Source: Candidatus Aenigmatarchaeota archaeon
GTDB taxonomy: Archaea > Aenigmatarchaeota > Aenigmatarchaeia > QMZP01
Assembly: GCA_015520105.1 (NCBI GenBank)
Contig: WAQT01000041.1
Location: 1 to 12,432, forward strand
Length of the DNA: 12,432 nt
Direction: 5' to 3'
The position numbers were made by a program, and so were the translations under genes. How positions within the stretch are numbered: the stretch's first letter is position 1; each line of letters starts with the position of its first letter. A model generated the notes under the pieces. That model had not been told where the DNA came from. It did not search any database and saw only the letters and a list, made by a program, of their open reading frames with translations. Of this stretch, positions 1 to 3,635 are shown piece after piece.

Positions 1-713
1 CATGATGATACACCCCAGCCGCTGGGAACACTGCACGAATTACCAGAACATAAAAGACCAGAATTGCCTGTGCATGTCTTCCCCTTGCTATGCCTCGCAA
101 TCACAGGCCCCTTGCATGTCGGATTATTGCCTGTCTTGTACACTATCCTCGGAGAAGGGCCCATGCCCGACAGCTGCAGCGCCCTGTAACCGTTTGTTGA
201 AGACCCCTGAATGTCCAGCTTGGCCTGCGGGCTTGCTGTGCCTATGCCAACCCTGCCGTTACCTTGTACAACCAAGGTACCGCTGGGCGCGTCCAGGTCA
301 AAAGCGATGGGATTTGCTTCCCATTGGCCGAAGTTGTCGCCGTACCTTCCGAATCTCACTCGGTTGTCGCTGGACCCTCCGTAATGAAGAATAAACGTCT
401 TGGTGGACTTGTCGCCATCCATCTGTATAGTATTCCATGAAGAAGAACTGAGCCTGATATACGACTCGCCTATTTTTGTCCTTCCCCCGATATCCAGCTT
501 CGCCTTCGGATTCGTCGTGCCAATCCCAACCTTCCCTCCGGAAATAGTGAGGGTCCCTGCTATTGTTCCCTCTCCTATCTCCTCTGCGTTGTGGCCCACA
601 ACAGCTGGATTGTTGCCTCCGTATGCTATGGCGTAGTTAGCTCCGGCCACGATAAGAACGGACAGCACTATGTAGGCAGCGTGCCTTCTCTCAATCGAGA
701 TTTTCAGCTCCAT
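1..713 (-). CDS. Exported VGIGT-repeat surface protein, 3' end beyond the window
   Basis: The minus frame opens with ATG at 711-713 and stays open for 237 codons to the window edge, so the C-terminus is missing. Residues 1-30 form a charged N-terminus (MELKISIERRH) and a hydrophobic segment ending near ANYAIA, a signal peptide or anchor. Then come NAEEIGEGTIAGTLTISGG and two copies of the VGIGT repeat (KVGIGTTNPKAKLDI, RVGIGTASPQAKLDI), a motif common in beta-rich tail-fibre and adhesin-like proteins. The visible C-terminal part has several Cys and ends near PSGWGVSS at the edge. A TATA-like box lies 28 nt before the start and there is no ribosome binding site, consistent with a leaderless mRNA. 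It is homologous to the gene starting at 12100. The role in attachment or as a surface fibre is inference. Confidence 0.82.
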   Translation of the reverse strand, partial: MELKISIERRHAAYIVLSVLIVAGANYAIAYGGNNPAVVGHNAEEIGEGTIAGTLTISGGKVGIGTTNPKAKLDIGGRTKIGESYIRLSSSSWNTIQMDGDKSTKTFILHYGGSSDNRVRFGRYGDNFGQWEANPIAFDLDAPSGTLVVQGNGRVGIGTASPQAKLDIQGSSTNGYRALQLSGMGPSPRIVYKTGNNPTCKGPVIARHSKGKTCTGNSGLLCSGNSCSVPSGWGVSS

Positions 714-736
714 TGTTTAATTATTGATGCGGCTTC

Positions 737-746
737 AATAAATTCT
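737..746 (-). promoter_or_regulatory. TATA-like box of the left surface gene
   Basis: GAATTTATTG on the minus strand is centred about 28 nt upstream of the ATG at 713. This is the archaeal TATA spacing expected if transcription starts at or next to the start codon. Confidence 0.45.
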
Positions 747-923
747 TTACTGCAGAAGATTCAGGAAGCAGGAGTCTCAAGCTCCGGCTAGTTGCCTTTG
801 CGCCTGCAGATGAATGCGAATGCGGGGAGCCGGACTCCCACCGCAGAGGGGCCACGAGGCTTGCGTTTTCACGCCCCTCTACCGGCCTACTCCCCATGCA
901 ACAGGGAATAACATTATTACATA

Positions 924-1086
924 TTTTCCGTACACGCTTGTTTCCGTCAGGAAACTCCCTGCCGGCACCTTCTCCTCCTCCCACCAGAAGGTGCATCAAG
1001 AGGGAGCTTATCGCTTCCATCCTGCGGCAGCGTCTGTTGCGTTTACTTTGCGTATTTTCCGTACACGCTTTTTTCCGTACACGCTT
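924..1086. repeat. Three copies of a 16-nt repeat inside the tRNA-Leu T-loop intron
   Basis: TTTTCCGTACACGCTT (plus strand) occurs exactly at 924-939, 1055-1070 and 1071-1086; the last two are directly abutting. The first two also share TA immediately 5'. On the transcribed strand the unit reads AAGCGTGTACGGAAAA. All copies lie within the 289-nt intron and none is in a mature tRNA sequence. I see the unit nowhere else in the window. Confidence 0.9.
965..994 (-). other. Nine-bp hairpin in the tRNA-Leu T-loop intron
   Basis: GCACCTTCT (965-973) is the exact reverse complement of AGAAGGTGC (986-994), with a 12-nt loop. A second stem, CTCCCT (955-960) with AGGGAG (1001-1006), encloses it, so the centre of the long intron can form an extended rod. 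Confidence 0.7.
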
Positions 1087-1142
1087 TTGCGGAAGTGTAA
1101 ACTCCCGTAAAAGGGTGTTGCGTTTCGAACCGGCGAAGGCAG

Positions 1143-1208
1143 TACCAGGCCTTTACGAGTTTTTGCGGAGGCTTTTGGAAGACGCGTCAGCTCTCGTAAA
1201 AAGCCTCT
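1143..1208 (-). other. Probable intron in the variable arm of tRNA-Leu, about 66 nt
   Basis: Eighty nucleotides separate the anticodon stem (ends 1215) from the T-stem (starts 1134), where archaeal tRNA-Leu usually has about 12-20. Joining ...TGGCTA to CTGCCTTC gives a 14-nt arm with a GGC/GCC stem, a normal size. The insert folds through TTTACGAG/CTCGTAAA and also contains the competing inverted repeat GAGGCTTTT/AAAAGCCTC. I could not build a strict bulge-helix-bulge, so the borders may move by several nucleotides. Confidence 0.6.
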
Positions 1209-1220
1209 TAGCCACAGGAT

Positions 1221-1266
1221 TTCTCATCTCCGGACAAACCGGAATCAACACTCAAGCTGTTCCGAA
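1221..1266 (-). other. Canonical 37/38 intron in tRNA-Leu(CAA), 46 nt
   Basis: A textbook bulge-helix-bulge is present. The outer helix is CAGGA/TCCTG. The central 4-bp helix is CTCA in the exon with TGAG in the intron. The bulges are AG|T on the 5' side and AA|A on the 3' side. Splicing leaves loop CTCAAGA. The intron also contains CTTGAGT, complementary to ACTCAAG of the anticodon loop, so an alternative hairpin is possible. Confidence 0.88.
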
Positions 1267-1319
1267 CTTGAGTCCTGCCCCTTTGACCGCTTGGGTATCC
1301 CCGCATTCTGTGTTTTAAG

Positions 1320-1340
1320 GGCCAGACAAAAGACCTGGCC
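1320..1340. other. Hairpin between tRNA-Glu and tRNA-Leu
   Basis: GGCCAG (1320-1325) pairs with CTGGCC (1335-1340) across a 9-nt loop in the 51-nt spacer between the two tRNA genes. On the transcribed minus strand the loop and the 3' flank are T-rich and A-rich. It could be a processing signal or a weak terminator; the sequence alone does not decide. Confidence 0.4.
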
Positions 1341-1369
1341 ATTGTGTTCAGGCGATGCTCCCGGCGGGA

Positions 1370-1460
1370 CTCCCTTCATATCCCCGTTAACCGTCTGCCT
1401 GTTTATCCTCTAAACAGGAGGGGACGATACAAGAGGGGGAACCTGGGTTCCCTCTTTTGT
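1370..1460 (-). other. T-loop (59/60) intron in tRNA-Glu, 91 nt
   Basis: The 5' half GCGGG-TTCAAA ends at 1461 and the 3' half T-CCCGC resumes at 1369. TTC pairs with GGG of the intron 3' end, with flanking bulges AAA and AG|T. Internal hairpins are 1398-1405 with 1411-1418 (8 bp) and 1437-1442 with 1447-1452 (6 bp). The 3' end ...AAGGGAG matches the intron ends of the Leu and Val genes, and GGTTAACGG (1384-1392) is shared with the Val intron. Confidence 0.8.
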
Positions 1461-1481
1461 TTTGAACCCGCGTCACAGGCT

Positions 1482-1526
1482 TTCCTTTTCACAGGCCCGA
1501 GGGCCTCATCTCTTTCGATTCCGAAT
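1482..1526 (-). other. Canonical 37/38 intron in tRNA-Glu(UUC), 45 nt
   Basis: A complete bulge-helix-bulge is present: outer helix CAGGC/GCCTG, central helix CTTT/AAGG, bulges CG|A and AA|A, inner helix TTCG/TGAA. Splicing leaves loop CTTTCGA. A competing inverted repeat, TTTCGATT and AATCGAAA around CGG, spans the anticodon and the 5' part of the intron. Confidence 0.88.
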
Positions 1527-1542
1527 CGAAAGGCCTGGATCC

Positions 1543-1564
1543 TTAGCCCCGCGCATCGCGCGAT
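1543..1564 (-). other. D-loop intron in tRNA-Glu, about 22 nt
   Basis: The D-loop between GTCT and GGAT is 33 nt instead of about 8-11. The extra sequence carries a CGCGC/GCGCG hairpin (1558-1562 with 1550-1554, triloop GAT), and GGGCTA (1544-1549) can pair with TAGCCC (1571-1576) of the exon as a central helix. The 5' bulge would be longer than 3 nt, so the borders are approximate. Confidence 0.65.
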
Positions 1565-1595
1565 TTGACCGGGCTAGACGACGGGAGCTTCCTGA

Positions 1596-1684
1596 TGGGC
1601 CGGGCAGGATTCGAACCTGCGATCCCCGCCACGTCAAGGCGGTGTCATTTTCGGGGCATAGCCAAGCCGCTAGACCACCGGCCC
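1596..1684 (-). tRNA. tRNA-Val(GAC) with a very short D-loop intron
   Basis: Acceptor GGGCCGG (1678-1684) pairs perfectly with CCGGCCC (1597-1603), discriminator A at 1596, no CCA. The anticodon arm is CCGCC-TTGACGT-GGCGG with anticodon GAC at 1633-1635. The T-arm GCAGG-TTCGAAT-CCTGC is uninterrupted, unlike the other three genes. The D-arm GTC...GAC encloses 15-16 nt more than the paralogous tRNA-Val(CAC) 22 nt upstream, whose D-loop AGCGGTTA is normal. Removing the insert leaves about 74 nt including the discriminator. The two Val genes are closely similar in their 5' halves and probably arose by duplication. Confidence 0.9.
1650..1664 (-). other. Minimal D-loop intron in tRNA-Val(GAC), 15 nt
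   Basis: TGGCTATGCCCCGAA fits a miniature bulge-helix-bulge. CGG of the exon pairs with CCG of the intron, the bulges are CT|T and AA|A, and the inner helix is GGC/GCC with triloop TAT. A 16-nt excision would give exactly the D-loop length of tRNA-Val(CAC), so the 3' border may be off by one. Confidence 0.7.
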
Positions 1685-1706
1685 GCGCGCAGCGCTGCGG
1701 AAGCCA

Positions 1707-1873
1707 TGGGCCGGCCCGGACTCCCACTCACCGTTAACCATTATCTTGCATTATTTCTGCGGCAGCGGTGTTTCCGTGAACGCTTTAGCGCGTTTACCTG
1801 CGCTAAAGGGTTCTTTTGAACCGGGGATCTCCGCCGTGTGAGGGCGGCGTCCTAACCGCTAGACCACCAGCCC
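1707..1873 (-). tRNA. tRNA-Val(CAC) with a 94-nt T-loop intron
   Basis: Acceptor GGGCTGG (1867-1873) pairs with CCGGCCC (1708-1714) with one G-U, discriminator A at 1707, no CCA. The D-arm GTCT-AGCGGTTA-GGAC is normal. The anticodon arm is CCGCC-CTCACAC-GGCGG with anticodon CAC at 1838-1840. The variable region is AGATC. The T-stem CCCGG (1821-1825) pairs with CCGGG (1715-1719), but its loop is split by an insertion. Removing it leaves 73 nt. It is the first gene of the four-tRNA cluster, about 40 nt downstream of an AT-rich element shared with the divergent nop5. Confidence 0.9.
1721..1814 (-). other. T-loop (59/60) intron in tRNA-Val(CAC), 94 nt
   Basis: The bulge-helix-bulge uses the T-stem as outer helix, TTCA (exon) with TGGG (1723-1726) as central helix and bulges AA|A and AG|T; the mature loop is TTCAAAT. 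The intron has a perfect 9-bp hairpin, 1800-1808 with 1783-1791. It shares CTGCGGCAGCG (1757-1767) and GCGTTTAC (1790-1797) with the Leu intron, and CCGTTAACC (1731-1739) with the Glu intron. Confidence 0.82.
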
Positions 1874-1891
1874 TGCGCCGCAGCCCTGCGC
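1868..1891. repeat. Eleven-bp direct repeat at the 5' end of tRNA-Val(CAC)
   Basis: CAGCCCTGCGC occurs at 1868-1878 and 1881-1891, separated by CG. The first copy overlaps the acceptor 5' strand, so GGGCTG is duplicated immediately upstream of the mature 5' end. Confidence 0.85.
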
Positions 1892-1910
1892 ATGAAAATC
1901 TATAGCATTG

Positions 1911-1928
1911 CTTTATTAATATTTATGC
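1911..1928. promoter_or_regulatory. AT-rich TATA-like element between the tRNA cluster and nop5
   Basis: CTTTATTAATATTTATGC can be read as a TATA box on both strands. On the minus strand it lies about 45 nt before the 5' end of tRNA-Val(CAC), leaving a short leader. On the plus strand it lies about 58 nt before the nop5 start, leaving a leader of roughly 30 nt that contains the ribosome binding site. Shared use in both directions is inference. Confidence 0.4.
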
Positions 1929-1963
1929 TGACTGAATACACAAACAGGAACATCATAAACAAT

Positions 1964-1969
1964 GAGGTG
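1964..1969 (+). promoter_or_regulatory. Shine-Dalgarno sequence of nop5
   Basis: GAGGTG lies 8 nt before the ATG at 1978 and supports that start. None of the other protein genes in the window has a comparable site. Confidence 0.7.
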
Positions 1970-1977
1970 TTGATACC

Positions 1978-3054
1978 ATGAGAGCCTACATAGCCACGTG
2001 CGTAATAGGAAGCTTCGCGTTCGACAAAGAGGGCAATCTCCTCGAGAGCAAGCTCTTTCCCAAAGACCCGAAGCTCGTCGCTGAAAAGCTCAGGCAGACC
2101 AGAAAGGGAAACCTTATACCAGAGGAGAAGGGGATAGCCGATGCCCTCAAAGCAAGGGGATTCAAGGAGATAGTGTGGAACAGGAAGGCGAAACTCTCAG
2201 GAATCTCCTGCGTGGAGGAGAAGGACAACCTTGCGGAAAAGAAGCTCTCCTCTGAGTTCAGGAAGCTCGCGCTTGACCTGAGATGGACCAACACCCAGAG
2301 CGACATAAACTCCTTCCTGAGCAAAGTGAACATCGAACTCACCAGGGAGGAAATCAGAAAGGAGAAACCAGACCGGATACTGATGAGAACGATAGCTGTA
2401 GTGGACGAACTGGACAGGCAGCTCAACACGCTCACAGAGATGCTCAGGGAATGGTACGGCCTCTACTTCCCAGAGGCGGCGAAACTCATAACCTCGAACG
2501 AGAAATTCGCCGAAGCTGTTGCGAAATACGGATTCCGCGAGAGTTTTGAGGACCCGAAGCTTTCAGAGGCAGCGAAGAAGAGCGCCGGCATGAACCTCTC
2601 CTCAGAGGACGTGGAGCAGATGCGCGCCTTTGCCTCTGACCTGATAAGGCTCAGGACTAGGAAAGAATCCCTTTCCGAGTACATAGAGAAGGTTGCCCGT
2701 GCAGCGATACCAAACATGTCAGCTGTCGCAGGCCCGCTTCTCGCCTCAAGGCTTCTCAACCTCGCAGGAGGCCTTGAGAAGATTTCAAAGATGCCCTCAT
2801 CCACAATCCAGCTTCTTGGAGCGGAGAAGGCTCTGTTCCGCCATCTCAGGGGAGAGGGCAAAGCCCCGAAGTACGGCGTTCTTTTCGGCCACCCCATGGT
2901 TCAGCAGGCCCCGAAGAACCTGAAGGGAAAGGTTGCAAGACTCCTCGCATCAAAGCTCAGCATAGCGTGCAGGATGGACGCGTTCTCGGAGAAGGACGAG
3001 GGTGAGAGGCTCCGCAAAGAACTGGAAGAGCAGGTGGGGAAACTGAACAAATAA
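1978..3054 (+). CDS. nop5: Nop5, C/D-box sRNP core protein (Nop56/Nop58 family)
   Basis: Archaeal Nop5 binds L7Ae-bound C/D sRNA and recruits fibrillarin for 2'-O-methylation of rRNA and tRNA. The 358-residue protein has the expected order: an N-terminal fibrillarin-binding region (about 1-110), a helical coiled-coil section (about 120-245) and the Nop RNA-binding domain (about 245-340). The family signature is clear: AGPLLASRLLNLAGGLEKI (251-269), GAEKALFRHL (281-290), KYGVLFGHPMVQQAP (298-312) and a final basic helix. The length is slightly below that of many relatives because the charged C-terminal tail is short. In many archaea fibrillarin is adjacent; here the neighbours are tRNA genes and a signal-peptidase-like gene. 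An SD sequence supports the start. A highly confident assignment. Confidence 0.95.
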   Translation: MRAYIATCVIGSFAFDKEGNLLESKLFPKDPKLVAEKLRQTRKGNLIPEEKGIADALKARGFKEIVWNRKAKLSGISCVEEKDNLAEKKLSSEFRKLALDLRWTNTQSDINSFLSKVNIELTREEIRKEKPDRILMRTIAVVDELDRQLNTLTEMLREWYGLYFPEAAKLITSNEKFAEAVAKYGFRESFEDPKLSEAAKKSAGMNLSSEDVEQMRAFASDLIRLRTRKESLSEYIEKVARAAIPNMSAVAGPLLASRLLNLAGGLEKISKMPSSTIQLLGAEKALFRHLRGEGKAPKYGVLFGHPMVQQAPKNLKGKVARLLASKLSIACRMDAFSEKDEGERLRKELEEQVGKLNK

Positions 3055-3070
3055 TCTGCAGAATGCTCCG

Positions 3071-3080
3071 TATTTTATAA
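3071..3080 (+). promoter_or_regulatory. TATA-like box of the signal-peptidase-like gene
   Basis: TATTTTATAA is centred about 27 nt before the ATG at 3102 in the short gap after nop5, so this gene probably has its own leaderless transcript. Confidence 0.5.
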
Positions 3081-3101
3081 ACGCCCTGAAAAATATATAT
3101 T

Positions 3102-3605
3102 ATGAAGCGGAAACCAAAAAGAAAGAAAAACCTTATCCTTCTCCTTGCAATTGCCGCAGTCCTGTGCGCCGCTTACCTTGCATTCCCTTCCGGAACAAAC
3201 ACAATCGTAATGAAGGGGCATTACATGGAACCTGCAATCAGGGACGGCCAGATTCTCACAATAGACCTCAACTACTACAGCCGCAACCCCATAAGAAGAG
3301 GGGATATAATCCAGTACAAGCTTATGTCAGTGAACGAGCCTCTTATAGGAAGGGTTATAGCCCTTCCCGGAGACGCTGTAGAGATAAACGACGGTCAGAT
3401 AGCAATCAACGGCACACCAATAACCGGTTACAATCTCACTGAGGGAGAGGCCAGAATAATAAGCAAGCCGCTGGAGGCGTACGGAGGGATCCCTCCCGGG
3501 TCCATTCTCGTATTGACAGACAATCATGCTTCTGGAGCCGACAGCGGAAGGTTCGGATTCATACCAACGGAGTATGTGAAAGGAAAGGTTCTTCTTAACG
3601 GATAA
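3102..3605 (+). CDS. Signal peptidase I-like membrane protein without the catalytic dyad
   Basis: A 167-residue S26-type protein with a very basic N-terminus (MKRKPKRKK), one membrane segment (about 10-28) and an extracytoplasmic domain. The conserved boxes of bacterial-type signal peptidase I are recognisable: GHYMEPAI (39-46), RRGDII (65-70), IGRVIALPGD (82-91) and TDNHASGADSGRFG (139-152). The serine of the usual SMxP box is Tyr41 (codon TAC), and the general-base lysine of the usual KRxxxLPGD box is Gly83. The fold is therefore kept but the Ser/Lys dyad is absent, and no His takes the lysine position as in Sec11-type enzymes. It sits directly before genes for exported proteins. It could be a non-catalytic binder or chaperone of exported proteins; that role is inference. 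Confidence 0.82.
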   Translation: MKRKPKRKKNLILLLAIAAVLCAAYLAFPSGTNTIVMKGHYMEPAIRDGQILTIDLNYYSRNPIRRGDIIQYKLMSVNEPLIGRVIALPGDAVEINDGQIAINGTPITGYNLTEGEARIISKPLEAYGGIPPGSILVLTDNHASGADSGRFGFIPTEYVKGKVLLNG

Positions 3606-3615
3606 TTTTTTATTC
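3606..3615 (+). promoter_or_regulatory. T-run and TATA-like box before the 461-residue surface gene
   Basis: TTTTTTATTC starts one base after the stop codon of the upstream gene and is centred about 25 nt before the ATG at 3636. It could act both as an archaeal oligo-T terminator and as the TATA element of the next gene. Confidence 0.4.
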
Positions 3616-3635
3616 GCACACCCCAAATATTCTAT

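Larger units (their letters stand above)
835..1123 (-). other. T-loop (59/60) intron in tRNA-Leu, 289 nt
   Basis: The 5' half T-stem GCCGG-TTCGAA ends at 1124 and the 3' half T-CCGGC resumes at 834. A relaxed bulge-helix-bulge fits: T-stem as outer helix, TTCG (exon) with TGGG (837-840) as central helix including G-U pairs, bulges AA|A and AG|T, giving mature loop TTCGAAT. Inside are three copies of a 16-nt repeat and several hairpins: 845-852 with 873-880, whose loop holds a GCGT-GAAA-ACGC GNRA hairpin, and 965-973 with 986-994, enclosed by 955-960 with 1001-1006. No credible reading frame is seen in it. Confidence 0.8.
821..1304 (-). tRNA. tRNA-Leu(CAA) with three introns
   Basis: Acceptor GCGGGGA (1298-1304) pairs perfectly with TCCCCGC (822-828), followed by discriminator A at 821 and no encoded CCA. 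The D-arm CCC/GGG is at 1293-1295 and 1279-1281. The anticodon stem CAGGA (1273-1277) pairs with TCCTG (1215-1219) around loop CTCAAG|A, with anticodon CAA at 1268-1270. The T-stem GCCGG (1130-1134) pairs with CCGGC (829-833). Three insertions interrupt it: 46 nt at 37/38 (1221-1266), about 66 nt in the long variable arm (near 1143-1208) and 289 nt in the T-loop (835-1123). Removing them gives an 83-nt type II tRNA with T-loop TTCGAAT. It is the last gene of a minus-strand tRNA cluster. The acceptor, anticodon and T-stems are certain; the exact variable-arm borders are not. Confidence 0.88.
1356..1588 (-). tRNA. tRNA-Glu(UUC) with three introns
   Basis: Acceptor GCTCCCG (1582-1588) pairs perfectly with CGGGAGC (1357-1363), followed by discriminator A at 1356 and no CCA. 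The D-stem is GTCT (1576-1579) with GGAT (1539-1542). The anticodon stem CAGGC (1533-1537) pairs with GCCTG (1476-1480) around loop CTTTCG|A, with anticodon TTC at 1528-1530. The T-stem GCGGG (1467-1471) pairs with CCCGC (1364-1368). Insertions lie in the D-loop (about 22 nt), at 37/38 (45 nt) and in the T-loop (91 nt). Removing them leaves a 75-nt tRNA with T-loop TTCAAAT and a 4-nt variable region. The gene starts 7 nt after the end of tRNA-Val(GAC), so co-transcription is likely. Confidence 0.88.

Noticed and set aside
751..809. tRNA-like fold downstream of tRNA-Leu: CTGCAG at both ends and a GGAG-CTTGAGA-CTCC arm
   Set aside because: There is no TTCRA T-loop and no proper D or T stem; the end pairing comes from a palindromic hexamer that can occur by chance.
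924..1086. CRISPR-like array from the 16-nt repeats
   Set aside because: Only three copies, two of them abutting without a spacer, all inside a tRNA intron, and no cas gene in the window.
835..1123. C/D-box guide RNA inside the tRNA-Leu intron, suggested by the adjacent nop5
   Set aside because: TTGATGC and CTGA occur, but no proper RUGAUGA box pairs with a D box at the right spacing, and no internal C'/D' set is visible.
1596..1684. Reading the 89-nt Val gene as a type II tRNA (Ser or Leu)
   Set aside because: The variable region is 5 nt; the extra length lies in the D-loop, as shown by comparison with tRNA-Val(CAC), and the anticodon is GAC.
721..1737. Several open frames of 70-140 codons on both strands across the tRNA region
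   Set aside because: They overlap the tRNA genes and introns, show no domain, signal peptide or start signals, and read through structured RNA stems.
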